Shown in pieces: positions 50,332 to 60,334 of a DNA stretch of 64,000 nt. Numbering within the stretch: the stretch's first letter is position 1; the number at the start of each line of letters is the position of its first letter. A model generated the notes under the pieces. That model was not told where the DNA came from. It did not search any database and saw nothing but the letters and a program-made list of their open reading frames with translations. This DNA comes from Phycisphaerae bacterium (GTDB lineage: Bacteria > Planctomycetota > Phycisphaerae > Sedimentisphaerales > UBA12454), in the NCBI GenBank assembly GCA_041652575.1, contig JBAZHC010000010.1:51092-115091 (forward strand). The letters are read 5' to 3'. The position numbers and the translations under genes were made by a program.

Positions 50332-52005
50332 TTATTTTCTTTCTACTGTATAAGCTTCAGTTAAATCTTCAACCGATGTCATTTTAGTTTCGTGATAATC
50401 CTCTTCGGCATTTACCTGCCAGATATTATCTTTGCTTTCAACGCCTTTGGCAATATTCTCAACCGCCATCATCGCAGTCAGCATCGAATGGTCCTGATTA
50501 TTATAACGGTGCATGCCGTTTCTGCCGATCAAAAAAAGGTTTGCGAGTTTATCGGTATAATTTCTTATAACATTGAAATTGTCGTAGCTGCCAAAGTATG
50601 CAGGATAGGTCTTGGGAACTCTTATAACCACGCTGTCGAGAACATCTATTTCATTAATTATTCCGATTTTTACAAGTTCCGATTCGGCAAACCGTCCAAA
50701 CACATCATCAGGCATATTCCAAATTTCATCACCTTCATTACAGAAATACTCAAGTCCCAGCCAAACGGTGTTTTCGTCCGCAACCATATAAGGACTCCAG
50801 TTGTTAAACACCTGAAGCCTGCCGATTTTTACATCTTTTTCCTGAATATAAATCCAGTTATCAGGAACAATATCATTTACCGTTTTTGTATTCGTATTAT
50901 TTTTTATCTTCAGTTTTTTAACCAATACCCCTACAGTTACAAAATCCCGATAGCACAGTCCTGCGGCAACTTCTTTTACGCTTTGGGGAACATCCTGCCC
51001 CATACTCTCAATCAAATCCTTAACCGGCATAGTAGAAAAAACAAAATCAGCCTGAAACTTTTTAAGCTCTTTTGTTTTTTCGTCTCTGACTGTTACGGAA
51101 GCAATTTTGTCCTTCTGGTTATCCAGACTCACGACTTTTTGATTCAGATAAACCATGCCGCCTTTGGATTTAACAATATCAGCGACCATTTCCCATAATT
51201 GTCCGGGGCCGTATTTAGGATACAAAAACTGGCTGATAAGACTTGTCTCAATCTCCTTCTGTCCTATCGACATATCTCTGCGAAGGACAGCTTTAACAGC
51301 ATGTATGACGGCCCTTGTTATCGAAAGGCCTTTTATTCGCTGGGCGCCCCATTGGGGATTGATTTTATCGCAGCTTATCCCCCAGACTTTTTCAGTATAA
51401 TCCTTAAAAAAAGTTTTATATAATTCCCTGCCGAAGCGATTAATTAAAAAATCTTCAAGTGATTTTTCTTTTTTTATTTTAAAGATTCTCGCCTTAATAT
51501 AGCTAAGACCTATTTTAAAAGTTCTGAAAATTCCTAAATTAGCTATAGTTGTAAGGGTCAACGATATCGGATAATCAAAAAACTTTCGTAAAAAAAGTAT
51601 TCTCGAAAGTCTTTTGCGAATCAACATAACTTTATCTGTTTTTTCAGGGTCTGCTTCGATTTTTACACTGCCCCCGGCCAGTTTCTTTCTGCTGTTTTCA
51701 TACTCAAGCAGTATTTCTTCGATTGTCGGAATTTTTCTCTGCAGCCGTATATCGTCTTTAGCCGGCGATGTTTGAACCGGCATTAAATCGAACCAGAATT
51801 TCATTACTCTATCGGATTTCGAGAAAAAGCGATGGCCGCCGATATCGATGCGGTTGCCTTTATAGTTTACGGTTTTGGATATGCCGCCAATATCTCCGCT
51901 TTGCTCAAAAACAATTGGCTTAATATCGGTTTTATTGAGTAATTCGAAAGCTGCTGTCAGACCTGCCGGCCCCGCTCCAATTATTATTGCTGTTTTTTGC
52001 GGCAT
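50332..52005 (-). CDS. FAD-dependent oxidoreductase (protoporphyrinogen-oxidase-like/UGM-like)
   Basis: Protein of 557 aa. The N-terminal dinucleotide fold is IIGAGPAGLTAAFELL (7-22), followed by GGISKTVNYKGNRIDIGGHRF, which fits the amine-oxidase/UDP-galactopyranose mutase-like group. Later segments include DFVFSTMPVKDLI and HRYNNQDHSMLTAMMA. Such enzymes are common in polysaccharide loci, but their substrates are largely unassigned. It lies 6 nt from the GT-C gene. Confidence 0.88.
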   Translation of the reverse strand: MPQKTAIIIGAGPAGLTAAFELLNKTDIKPIVFEQSGDIGGISKTVNYKGNRIDIGGHRFFSKSDRVMKFWFDLMPVQTSPAKDDIRLQRKIPTIEEILLEYENSRKKLAGGSVKIEADPEKTDKVMLIRKRLSRILFLRKFFDYPISLTLTTIANLGIFRTFKIGLSYIKARIFKIKKEKSLEDFLINRFGRELYKTFFKDYTEKVWGISCDKINPQWGAQRIKGLSITRAVIHAVKAVLRRDMSIGQKEIETSLISQFLYPKYGPGQLWEMVADIVKSKGGMVYLNQKVVSLDNQKDKIASVTVRDEKTKELKKFQADFVFSTMPVKDLIESMGQDVPQSVKEVAAGLCYRDFVTVGVLVKKLKIKNNTNTKTVNDIVPDNWIYIQEKDVKIGRLQVFNNWSPYMVADENTVWLGLEYFCNEGDEIWNMPDDVFGRFAESELVKIGIINEIDVLDSVVIRVPKTYPAYFGSYDNFNVIRNYTDKLANLFLIGRNGMHRYNNQDHSMLTAMMAVENIAKGVESKDNIWQVNAEEDYHETKMTSVEDLTEAYTVERK

Positions 52006-52018
52006 ACGTTCCTATCAA

Positions 52019-53053
52019 TTATTTGTTGAGTTGCGGTACTTTCCAGATTTTTATTTCAGGGGCGACCAAACAACCTGTGGCAAGATATTTTGAGTCAGGT
52101 GAAAACGCAATGCCGGAAACAGTCAGGTCACTTGCATATATTTTGCCTATTTCCTTATCTGCCGCCCAGCCCCAGAACCATACTATTCTGGCAGGTTCGG
52201 TATCTGCTGCAAGGATTTTACCGTCGGGGCTTATTGCTATACTTGAAATATTCTGCTTCTGATGTGTCGGAGTATTGTATTGGGGAATTTCATAGGTTCT
52301 CAGAATATTTCCTGTGATTGCATCCAAGGCTATAATAAATCTGACTTTTTCGGCTATATAAATGGTTTTGCCATCAGGCGAAAATTCCGCACAGGTAAAT
52401 CTGCCGTATTCGTCAAAGGTCTTCTCCCATAGTATTTTTTCGCTTTTTACATCTTTCACAAAAGCCCAGGCTTTTTCTTTCCGGCCGACACCAGTGATTA
52501 AATTACCATTATTAGTTATATCAAAATCGTCTAATGAAAAATTTTCTTCTTTTGCATCATTTTGGAACACAAAGAACAAATCCATTAAATTAGAATCAAA
52601 TACAGCTAATTTCAGCCAGTCTTTTCCATCGACAAGCATTGAAACTGCACCAAATTTGCCGTTTGATGAAGTTTTTATCTTTTTACATTCAGCCCCATAA
52701 GGCAAAGACAAACTCAATAGTTCTTTGTCTGCCTTCAAATCAGTTATGACAAGTTTCCCGATACCGGCCGTCGCATAGATCATCCTGTCGTCGGCAATCG
52801 TCGTTACTACATTTGACGCCGGCTTTGCAACAACGGGCCAAATAGATAAATCTTTCCATTGCCAGGTAAAAACATGATTTTCCTTCGAGATAACAGAAAG
52901 TTTATCGCCAACAGTAATAACACTATCAGTACCTTCTATCGGCCCCTGAAGCTGACGTACAAGATTGCTCTTGAAGTTGGAAAAAATTATTAGAGACAGG
53001 AGACCGGCTAAAATTATAACTACAACTACAACCTTTCTATGTTTTCTGTTCAT
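52019..53053 (-). CDS. Membrane-anchored WD40-like beta-propeller protein
   Basis: Protein of 344 aa with a single N-terminal anchor (KVVVVVIILAGLLSLIIFS), then repeats with FSPDGKTIYIA, SPDGKILAAD and FSPDSKYLATG, the usual sign of WD40/YncE-like propeller blades. Likely periplasmic. No catalytic residues are visible; it may act as a scaffold or binding protein. Located between the FAD oxidoreductase and a GNAT gene, in one operon. Confidence 0.8.
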   Translation of the reverse strand: MNRKHRKVVVVVIILAGLLSLIIFSNFKSNLVRQLQGPIEGTDSVITVGDKLSVISKENHVFTWQWKDLSIWPVVAKPASNVVTTIADDRMIYATAGIGKLVITDLKADKELLSLSLPYGAECKKIKTSSNGKFGAVSMLVDGKDWLKLAVFDSNLMDLFFVFQNDAKEENFSLDDFDITNNGNLITGVGRKEKAWAFVKDVKSEKILWEKTFDEYGRFTCAEFSPDGKTIYIAEKVRFIIALDAITGNILRTYEIPQYNTPTHQKQNISSIAISPDGKILAADTEPARIVWFWGWAADKEIGKIYASDLTVSGIAFSPDSKYLATGCLVAPEIKIWKVPQLNK

Positions 53054-53055
53054 AA

Positions 53056-53652
53056 TTATTGTTCTTTCGTCAAATCCCTGACATAAACATTACTTCTAAT
53101 GCCGTGGCTGTCAATTTTCATATTTAATTCAAAACTGCATTTTTTGTATAATTTATTTGCAGCCTCGTTATCGGCAGCCACTAACACTTTAACTTTATCA
53201 ATGCCGTGTTTTCGGCATTCCTCAAAACCGGCATCAACAAGCTGTTTTGCAATTCCCATTCCTCTGCCATCAGGCGCTACGGCTATTGAGAGCAGTTCAG
53301 CGTCCGGCAAATCCATCTCTTTCATTTTCCCGGGATAGAATAGATTTGCCCATATCTTTTTAACAGTCTGCACAGACATCAATTTTTTCACAAGAATAAA
53401 AAAAAACTTAAATCCCTTTTTTAATATCACATATTTATATAATTGGGACAAGTTGGTAGAAAACGCAACAAAACCGAGTACCTTATCGTCTTCAACAGCA
53501 ACAAAGCCGAAGCTGTTTTTATCCTCTGCGATAGCTTCATATAACTCCGCTATAAACCGCTTCCCCAATGAACTGATAAATCCGGTTGGAATGCCCTGCA
53601 TGTGCAACACCGCACATTCTCCCGCGTACTTCGATTGCAATCTATGGATCAT
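53056..53652 (-). CDS. GNAT-family N-acetyltransferase
   Basis: Protein of 198 aa with the GNAT fold. The acetyl-CoA loop is VAPDGRGMGIAKQLV (about 127-141), and VLVAADNEAANKLYKKCSF is the C-terminal motif B region. It probably acetylates an amino sugar or amino acid in the polysaccharide pathway. It starts 4 nt after the DUF3473 deacetylase gene, with tight coupling. Confidence 0.85.
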   Translation of the reverse strand: MIHRLQSKYAGECAVLHMQGIPTGFISSLGKRFIAELYEAIAEDKNSFGFVAVEDDKVLGFVAFSTNLSQLYKYVILKKGFKFFFILVKKLMSVQTVKKIWANLFYPGKMKEMDLPDAELLSIAVAPDGRGMGIAKQLVDAGFEECRKHGIDKVKVLVAADNEAANKLYKKCSFELNMKIDSHGIRSNVYVRDLTKEQ

Positions 53653-53656
53653 TCTG

Positions 53657-54520
53657 TCAAAAGTCCCTTAATATATCTTTTATAGTTGAAAACCTGAAAT
53701 CAGAAAGCAGTTTCTCAACTTTACTTTTTACGGTATTCCTGTTTCTCATCTGCAATCTATGGAATTTCAAGGCGACTGTCTTTTCCTGTCCGGTAAGATT
53801 ATCTAATTTCAGTAACATTATATCAGAGTCAATTTCATAAGGATGCATATAAACAACAGCTGGACGATTCTTTTGAATATGATTAATCGCCCACTTTGTA
53901 TAAAAATATGGAAAATGCCTCATATAGCCGCCGCCGATGCCAAGTTCTTTTATACCCAATGATATTGCTGACATAGGCACTTCGATAATATTTTGCCCAC
54001 TTGGCAATAACATCCTGTGAATTTCTTTTTTGAAGCCCGGCCAGCCGTAACGTTTGCCGGCCCTCGGCGATACGCTTGAATCATATTTATAATCAAGCTC
54101 CGCTAATACTTCCAATGCCCATTGAGTATCTTTATTTATAGAAAATGCAGGCGCTCGATGGCCAATAATATTTTGACCTGATAAATCTTCGAGCAATTTT
54201 TTGGCATCTCCGACTTCCTTTTTGAAATCATCTTTTGAAAGCTTGAATATTTGATGATGATAAAAACCATGAACAGCGATTTCGTGACCTTGGCCGGCTA
54301 TTTCTCTTATTAATTTAGGGAAGCTCTGTGCGACTTCGCCAAGAATGAAAAACGTAGCTTTCGTATTATGCTCTTTTAAGGTTTGCAAATACCACATGGT
54401 ATTATTTAATACCGCTTCAGTGGGTTTAACAGCAGAAATATTTAACCAGTCCCGCTGTAATATCGCCCAGTAGTCTTCAACGTCAATTGTTAATGCATTT
54501 ATTATCCTGTCAGTCTGCAT
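53657..54520 (-). CDS. XrtA/PEP-CTERM-type polysaccharide deacetylase (NodB plus DUF3473)
   Basis: Protein of 287 aa. The NodB core has ALTIDVEDYW (metal Asp), EIAVHGFYHHQIF and GHRAPAFSI. The C-terminal DUF3473 part includes EVPMSAISLGIKELGIGGGY and VVYMHPYEID. Family members act in exopolysaccharide loci of bacteria with exosortase systems. No exosortase is in the window. It overlaps the upstream GNAT gene by 11 bp. Confidence 0.92.
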   Translation of the reverse strand: MQTDRIINALTIDVEDYWAILQRDWLNISAVKPTEAVLNNTMWYLQTLKEHNTKATFFILGEVAQSFPKLIREIAGQGHEIAVHGFYHHQIFKLSKDDFKKEVGDAKKLLEDLSGQNIIGHRAPAFSINKDTQWALEVLAELDYKYDSSVSPRAGKRYGWPGFKKEIHRMLLPSGQNIIEVPMSAISLGIKELGIGGGYMRHFPYFYTKWAINHIQKNRPAVVYMHPYEIDSDIMLLKLDNLTGQEKTVALKFHRLQMRNRNTVKSKVEKLLSDFRFSTIKDILRDF

Positions 54521-55136
54521 TTAGATTAAAAACCTTCCTTAATAATCGATGTATATATGAACCTGGATTATATTCTCCTATAAATCTGAATCCCGCTTTT
54601 TCTATTCCACCCAAGGAAGCCTTATTAAAGGATTTCGAACTTATATAAACTTTTCTAAACCCTCTTTCTCTCAATACAAACTTCAGTTGTTCCAAGAGAA
54701 ATGCATATACTCCCTTCCGGCGATGATTGCGTAACGTCCTGCATTTATGTATTACGCAGTCGTGTTCCATCAAACTGAAGTTGCAATATACTAAAGGCCC
54801 TTTTTTGACCCATCCCCATCCGGCAAGACAGTTATTTCTATATATTACAGCTATATATTCTTTGGCGGCAACAACTCTGTCTCTGTCTTTTCTGACTAAG
54901 CCCTCTCCTTTTATTTTGGCATACTCCACCGAAATAGCATCATAACTTTTGCAGTCATCTATCAAATGAAATTCTAACCCAAAATCATCAGGTTTCAATT
55001 TGTCCTGATTTTGAGAATCCAGTTCCATTGAATATACTTTTTCGCTTCCGTCGCAAAGCAATTTCATAAAGAAACCAATCCCCCCTTTTATCCCCCAAAG
55101 CCTGAAATAAAATCTCATCTTCTCAAAAAATATCAT
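54510..55136 (-). CDS. GNAT-like acyltransferase
   Basis: Protein of 208 aa with a GNAT-like region: AGWGWVKKGPLVYCNFSL, then RTLRNHRRKGVYAFLLEQL, which gives the acyl-CoA loop RRKGVYAF (about 147-154), and KAGFRFIGEY. It may add an acyl or aminoacyl group in the locus. Residues 1-60 are not of the family and may bind the glycan or lipid. It overlaps the DUF3473 gene by 11 bp. Confidence 0.75.
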   Translation of the reverse strand: MIFFEKMRFYFRLWGIKGGIGFFMKLLCDGSEKVYSMELDSQNQDKLKPDDFGLEFHLIDDCKSYDAISVEYAKIKGEGLVRKDRDRVVAAKEYIAVIYRNNCLAGWGWVKKGPLVYCNFSLMEHDCVIHKCRTLRNHRRKGVYAFLLEQLKFVLRERGFRKVYISSKSFNKASLGGIEKAGFRFIGEYNPGSYIHRLLRKVFNLNAD

Positions 55137-55168
55137 AAAGAAACCTTACAAAAACTATTTATACTATT

Positions 55169-56380
55169 CTAACGCCTGAACCGGTAAAGAAATCTGTGAG
55201 GTTTTGCCAAAAGTAACAGGTTTTCCAATATATAACCCAATAAGGGGCCATAATCATTCGCTTCAAAAAGAGTATGTGTAACATCATTCCTAAATGAAGC
55301 CAAGAATCCCGGTTTAGCCTTAAAGCGCTCAGGCGAACTCAGAAACCACATTAAATCTGTTGGTAAAAACCGAAAATATTTATCTTCAATATAATCTTTT
55401 ATTGCTGAAAATGTTTCTCCCATTGCAAGCTTATATAAATAATACGGCATATCTACACCAACCGCGTTGCATATTCCGTGCATTTCGCCAAACCTTGGAT
55501 TAATTTCAAGAAATTTCAAAATACCATCCTCGGAATCTTCGATCCAATCTATATTACTTATTCCATAATATCCGATAGATTTGAGCAATTTAGCCGAGTT
55601 ATTATATAAATCCGAGTTATGAATCGAACGGCTAAGCGTACTTGCTCCGCCCTTAACGGGAAAAAAACGTACTTTTTCGCTTGCAACCGCAGCAACTGAA
55701 TTGAACTGTTTATCTAACAGCATATCTACTACATACTGTCGTGCCGGATGTTCTATAAATTTTTGAACAAACATCCGGTACTTGCTTTTCTGAGCAGATT
55801 TCCATACCTTTTCAAGTTCAATAGGTGAATTAACACGGATAATACCACGAGCGCCAACTCCAATATTAGGTTTTATTACCAGAGGAAATCTTGCCGACTT
55901 GATAACACTATCGAGACCTGTTTCGTCAGGATACCAGCTTTGGGGAATCGGTACACAAACTGCTTCGGCAGCTTTATTCGCCTGTATCTTATCATAAGCA
56001 ATCACAAAACTCGAATGTTCGGATACAAATAAATTTGTGTATTGTCGCAGTTCCTCCTGATATCTTGAGACAAGCTCAACACCTGCATTCCCGAGCGGAA
56101 ATAACATTTTTGTTTTATTTAATCGTAAATAGTTAAGCAGCCATTCTATAAACTCATCAGGGTTATTCTCAATAGGAGGATAAATCAGTCGTTTTTTAAG
56201 GCCTTTGACGAAAAAACCGGCGCAATAACGATGATCAGAGGCAGCTGCCACTTCCAATCCATGCCCTAAAAGTGATTTTATAACTGCAACCGCAGCGCGG
56301 GCATGTGATTCAATAACTAATACGGTCTGACAGGAAGTCGATTTCTTATCAGTGTCTATTTTCGACTCTTTTCCAGGCAT
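55169..56380 (-). CDS. ATP-grasp enzyme of the polysaccharide locus
   Basis: Protein of about 403 aa. The N-terminal QTVLVIESHARAAVAVIKSL is followed by the ATP-grasp domain with PLVIKPNIGVGARGIIRV, RMFVQKFIEHPARQYV and LEINPRFGEMHG. The enzyme would ligate a carboxylate, such as a uronic acid or amino acid. The ATG at 56380 is taken; 56386 is in frame just upstream. It overlaps the end of the upstream glycosyltransferase gene by about 25 bp. Confidence 0.82.
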   Translation of the reverse strand: MPGKESKIDTDKKSTSCQTVLVIESHARAAVAVIKSLLGHGLEVAAASDHRYCAGFFVKGLKKRLIYPPIENNPDEFIEWLLNYLRLNKTKMLFPLGNAGVELVSRYQEELRQYTNLFVSEHSSFVIAYDKIQANKAAEAVCVPIPQSWYPDETGLDSVIKSARFPLVIKPNIGVGARGIIRVNSPIELEKVWKSAQKSKYRMFVQKFIEHPARQYVVDMLLDKQFNSVAAVASEKVRFFPVKGGASTLSRSIHNSDLYNNSAKLLKSIGYYGISNIDWIEDSEDGILKFLEINPRFGEMHGICNAVGVDMPYYLYKLAMGETFSAIKDYIEDKYFRFLPTDLMWFLSSPERFKAKPGFLASFRNDVTHTLFEANDYGPLLGYILENLLLLAKPHRFLYRFRR

Positions 56381-57600
56381 AAACAAATAAAATCCAACAC
56401 TTTCTTCGCTAATATATTTCTGTTAAACTCTGTTTCGGCAAGTTCCCGAGAATTCCTGGACATTACTCGATGTAATTCTGAATCTCTCTCAATTCTAAAC
56501 ACATTTTCCAGAAATTCCTCATCATTAAAAATATCACATCCAAGACCGGCATTATATCGTTCAATTACATTCCTTTGCCAACCGCCATAGTTCAGAAGTA
56601 CCGGCAAACCACAGGCCAAATAATCGAAAAATTTGTTGGCACTATTAAACTGCATATGCGGCATTTTTTTTATACTGACTAATCCCGCATCACATGCAGG
56701 CAGAATACGTGCCAATTCTTTTTTAGGCAACGGATTCACAAACAAAACATTATCGAGCTTATGCTCTGAAACTATTTTTTGCAGCCTTGGCTTCTCTTTA
56801 CCATCTCCTATTAATAAAAAGCAAATTCGAGGATGTCGCTCTTTAATCTGACAGGCTGCTTCTATTATTCGATCCAAACCATTAACCGGTCCTATCGCTC
56901 CAGCATGAACAATCACAAATTTACTTTCCAGCCCTAATTCTAATTTTATTTTTCGTTTTTCAATTTCCGCCACGGGACGAAACAGTTCGGTATCGGAACA
57001 ATTGGCTGCCGTAAGAGTTTTTTGACTGTCCCCTGTAACATTATCTATGTAACCTTTCATATCAGTTGAAAGCGCTACAATACCTGCTGCATTTTTGTAA
57101 ATAAATTTTTCAACCCACAGTGAAAATTTTATCAAAAGTCTGGTTTTAATCAATCCCCAGGCAATATAGCCTCTCGGCTGCAAATCACGTACTTCGAAAA
57201 CAAAAGGAATATTTTTCAAGGCTTTATTAATTAGTGCCGGCCCTGCGACAGTTATTGGAGTACTGGTCGCAAAAACAATGTCAATGTTTTTAAGTTTTAA
57301 TAATTGTATGGTAGCCAGAAAAAGAAAATAAAAAAAAGACCATATTCGCTTAATCTTGCTCATTTTCTGGCCATAAGAAACATTTAAGACTATAACTTCT
57401 ATCCCATCTATACAAAATTGACTGACTGTTCTGCTTATTTTTTGCGACTGTTTAAGTTCATCTTCAGACAATTGAGAAACAGAGGTTATTACAGTAACTT
57501 CGTGCCCTGCCTTTACCCACCTCCGGGCAAATTCATAACTTCGCGTACCGGTCTTGCCGTGTGGAGTCGAAAAGTATTGATGTATATAAGCCAACTTCAT
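56356..57600 (-). CDS. Family 4 glycosyltransferase (WbuB-like)
   Basis: GT-B-fold enzyme of 414 aa. The N-terminal LAYIHQYFSTPHGKTGTRSYEFARRW is shortened here as IHQYFSTPHGKTGTRSYEF, the WbuB-like start. The later VIVHAGAIGPVNGLDRI, CFLLIGDGKEKPRLQ and SANKFFDYLACGLPVLLN form the sugar-nucleotide site (acidic E/D-containing segment). It likely transfers an N-acetyl sugar. The final 31 bp overlap the ATP-grasp gene. Confidence 0.9.
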   Translation of the reverse strand: MKLAYIHQYFSTPHGKTGTRSYEFARRWVKAGHEVTVITSVSQLSEDELKQSQKISRTVSQFCIDGIEVIVLNVSYGQKMSKIKRIWSFFYFLFLATIQLLKLKNIDIVFATSTPITVAGPALINKALKNIPFVFEVRDLQPRGYIAWGLIKTRLLIKFSLWVEKFIYKNAAGIVALSTDMKGYIDNVTGDSQKTLTAANCSDTELFRPVAEIEKRKIKLELGLESKFVIVHAGAIGPVNGLDRIIEAACQIKERHPRICFLLIGDGKEKPRLQKIVSEHKLDNVLFVNPLPKKELARILPACDAGLVSIKKMPHMQFNSANKFFDYLACGLPVLLNYGGWQRNVIERYNAGLGCDIFNDEEFLENVFRIERDSELHRVMSRNSRELAETEFNRNILAKKVLDFICLCLEKSRK

Positions 57601-57659
57601 CTGGAATTTCTTTCTGATATTTGTTAAAAATCTAGTATGCCTATTGCTTGCAAAACAGT

Positions 57660-58472
57660 TTAAGCGATATTTTTTAAAAACCGGAATATCTTTTTGCGAA
57701 TCAACAACCAGTATTTAGGACCAAGCAGACGCTTAGGCACTCCTTTAATTATCGTTTTTCTTCTACGACGTGCAATTTCCTTTTGACTGATTGATTCAAT
57801 AAACCTGTCAAGGTTCCAATTACCATCAACATTCAGACGAGGCAAACCATACAGGTTCGACCCTTTGATTATATCTCCAGGAACAGAATACCACACAGTT
57901 TCATAGCCAACTTCTTCTGCGATACGCATTACTTTTTTGTTATACCAGTTACCCGGCACAGCAAGGTGTTTAATTGGGCGTCCGAGTATTTGTTCAAGCC
58001 TTTTTCGAGATTCCGCTAATTCGGTGTAAATCTCATCATTGCAAAGAGCTACCAAGGGACGGTGTGTTAGTGTATGAGATTCAAAATTCAAAGCTGTTCC
58101 GTCAATATCGGCCAACTGTTTATCGCTTAATCTTTTGTCGTCGTTATGGTCTAAGTTAAAAACGAAGCTGTCATCGTTAATAGTCACAAATACTGTAGCA
58201 CAAGCACTGTATTTCTGCAAAATCGGAATGGCCTTTAAGATGCTCTGGCAACCATCATCAAATGTTAAAAGTGCTGAAAGACCATTCAATTCCATTTTGC
58301 CTTTAACAAAATCTACAACCTCCGCTGGTGTCACAAAAGTATAACCCGACTCTTTCAGATATTTTACCTGCTCCTCAAATTTTCCCACAGCAACAGATAA
58401 GACTCGTTCACTGCCTTCTAATTTATTATATTCTTTCGGTTCTACCAATCTATGATACATCAGGGTAATCAT
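57660..58472 (-). CDS. NodB-type polysaccharide deacetylase
   Basis: Protein of 270 aa. The canonical metal site is present: LLTFDDGCQS (catalytic and metal Asp pair), FESHTLTHRPL (His pair), and LAVPGNWYNKK. It has no signal peptide but starts near a hydrophobic MITLMYHRLVEP strand typical of cytoplasmic or peripheral deacetylases in LPS loci. It would remove N-acetyl groups from a sugar. It follows a gene-free 46-bp stretch after the dockerin deacetylase gene. Confidence 0.88.
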   Translation of the reverse strand: MITLMYHRLVEPKEYNKLEGSERVLSVAVGKFEEQVKYLKESGYTFVTPAEVVDFVKGKMELNGLSALLTFDDGCQSILKAIPILQKYSACATVFVTINDDSFVFNLDHNDDKRLSDKQLADIDGTALNFESHTLTHRPLVALCNDEIYTELAESRKRLEQILGRPIKHLAVPGNWYNKKVMRIAEEVGYETVWYSVPGDIIKGSNLYGLPRLNVDGNWNLDRFIESISQKEIARRRRKTIIKGVPKRLLGPKYWLLIRKKIFRFLKNIA

Positions 58473-58518
58473 ATAAAATCTTCGTCTTATTTATAAAGAA
58501 ATGCCTCTGATATAAAGT

Positions 58519-60087
58519 TTATTCAATCTGCCTTGCTCTCAACATATCGGCCGCAGTTATCACCTCAATTTGCCCGCTGTCTCTGGCGGCAGCAACAGCA
58601 TCAATAAAACATTTTAACTGGTCAAAAGTCCAGGTATTGCCCCCAAACCCAGCCTTATGGAAATACACAATAGCCGGTCCCTCATCAGCAATTGCTGCGT
58701 TAAGAGCGTTTAATGAGCCGGAAATATTATCACCAGATGAAACAAAAAAGAAATCCGGACTGTACCATTGTGAAGTTTTATCATTTCCGCTCGGATTTGT
58801 CGTCAGCCGAAGTTGGTCCACATACCCACCCCTCAGAAAGAGACAGATTCCTGTATTGTTCGGCTTCCATGCCGAGCTCCCTGATGGCAGTGCCAGAAGC
58901 CTTGCTCCATCTGCAAAGCCGTTTGCATTTAACCATTCAGACGCCATTGTTACTCCATCGACCATATCTTCATCACTGCTGAGCCTCCATTCAGTATGGT
59001 TCCATGTATGATTTGCGATTAAATGCCCCGCCTCATGCATTTCTGTCAGTTGGCTCAGAGTCAAATATCCTTGAGCCCCAACAAAAGCAGGATTAACGTA
59101 AAAAGTTGCCGGCATACCTTTACTTGTCAAATAGGCCGCGTAATTATAACACTCTGCGTAACCGTTATCAAAATGTATCTGGAAAGTCGCCCTTCCCGGC
59201 CTTTGTAGAAACTCCAGTTGGCCGACAGTAACAGATGGGGTTTTATCGTCATATTTCTTTTCAACCCTAATATCGATTCTGTATATATTCCCCCAAGAGA
59301 AAGTCCCACTTCCTCCAGTAGCAAACTGTGATGGGCTTATCGTACAGACATACCATCCCGGCCAGTTATTATTTAATCCGGCAAAATATCCCGTGCGATA
59401 AGCGCCCGATTTGCTGAATGCCCGTATCATTAGTCGTGTTATATTAGAGCAGATGGAGTTTCCACTTCCTTCATGAAAATACACTTTTGCCCGAAAATAT
59501 GGGTCATTGCCATTAATATCTCTCATGTCTGCTGGTACAGGAAAAACACGTTCTATTTGGCCGCATTTTTCGCCGTGAGTTCCCGGCGTTGTTACTATTT
59601 TCAATGCCCTTTTAACATCCGTATAATAAACAACATTATTATAGTCATAAGTTAATACACAATCGTATCTGGTAGCCCACCCTGATGTGTCATTGCACGG
59701 AAGAACGCATATCCGCTCCAATTCATCGCTGTCTGCCTTAAAATAATCAATCTCCTCACACTGAATGAGATTTGGTTCTGGGAGACTGGGTGCGATGAGA
59801 TTAAAACCAGGTCTCCACTCTTCGGCAAGGATGGTGAAATCAAGGGTATTGACCTTTTTGTCATTGTTTAAATCTGCTCTCAGCATATTTATTGGAGGAG
59901 GATTCGAATCAGTTTCAAGCCACTCTCTCGTAAGGATGGCGAAATCAAGGGCATCAACCCTCTCATCATTGTTCAAATCCGCCACTAATTCACCAAAACA
60001 AATACCCCAAAAAAATAAAACGAAGATCCCCACAATTCTTTTGTCAAAGTCGCTCCACCTTCCACACTCTAAATTTCGACTTTTCAT
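58519..60087 (-). CDS. Dockerin-bearing secreted NodB-like protein with altered metal site
   Basis: Protein of 522 aa. An N-terminal signal or anchor (IVGIFVLFFWGICFGELV) is followed by two dockerin repeats (near 36-55 and 71-90), with DLNNDERVDALDF and DLNNDKKVNTLDF. A beta-sandwich-like region (about 110-295) precedes the C-terminal NodB domain. The usual FDDG is HFDNGY here, so the metal-binding Asp is Asn; the ANHTWNH histidines remain. Activity is therefore uncertain. It may be a cargo of the type II system. Confidence 0.85.
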   Translation of the reverse strand: MKSRNLECGRWSDFDKRIVGIFVLFFWGICFGELVADLNNDERVDALDFAILTREWLETDSNPPPINMLRADLNNDKKVNTLDFTILAEEWRPGFNLIAPSLPEPNLIQCEEIDYFKADSDELERICVLPCNDTSGWATRYDCVLTYDYNNVVYYTDVKRALKIVTTPGTHGEKCGQIERVFPVPADMRDINGNDPYFRAKVYFHEGSGNSICSNITRLMIRAFSKSGAYRTGYFAGLNNNWPGWYVCTISPSQFATGGSGTFSWGNIYRIDIRVEKKYDDKTPSVTVGQLEFLQRPGRATFQIHFDNGYAECYNYAAYLTSKGMPATFYVNPAFVGAQGYLTLSQLTEMHEAGHLIANHTWNHTEWRLSSDEDMVDGVTMASEWLNANGFADGARLLALPSGSSAWKPNNTGICLFLRGGYVDQLRLTTNPSGNDKTSQWYSPDFFFVSSGDNISGSLNALNAAIADEGPAIVYFHKAGFGGNTWTFDQLKCFIDAVAAARDSGQIEVITAADMLRARQIE

Positions 60088-60334
60088 AACACAGCTTGGT
60101 TATAAAAAACCATAGACTACTAATTCTGATTTTTGCCGGTCATCCATTTTTATACACCTCTAATAGCAGAGAAATAGCAAAATGATTTCAAAACTATATT
60201 GCGTTTATTATAATAAAACTATATTTTAAAAACAAGATTGTTCTGGTCTCAAACAAGAATTTCAGGATAAGCTACGAAATAAAGCGTTAGGATGATAATT
60301 GGAATACAAAAAAAGGATATTAGGGCTCAACAAT

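Noticed and set aside
50392..51198. 268-codon plus-strand frame opposite the FAD oxidoreductase
   Set aside because: Shadow of a conserved FAD-binding protein; no ribosome-binding site or recognisable domain.
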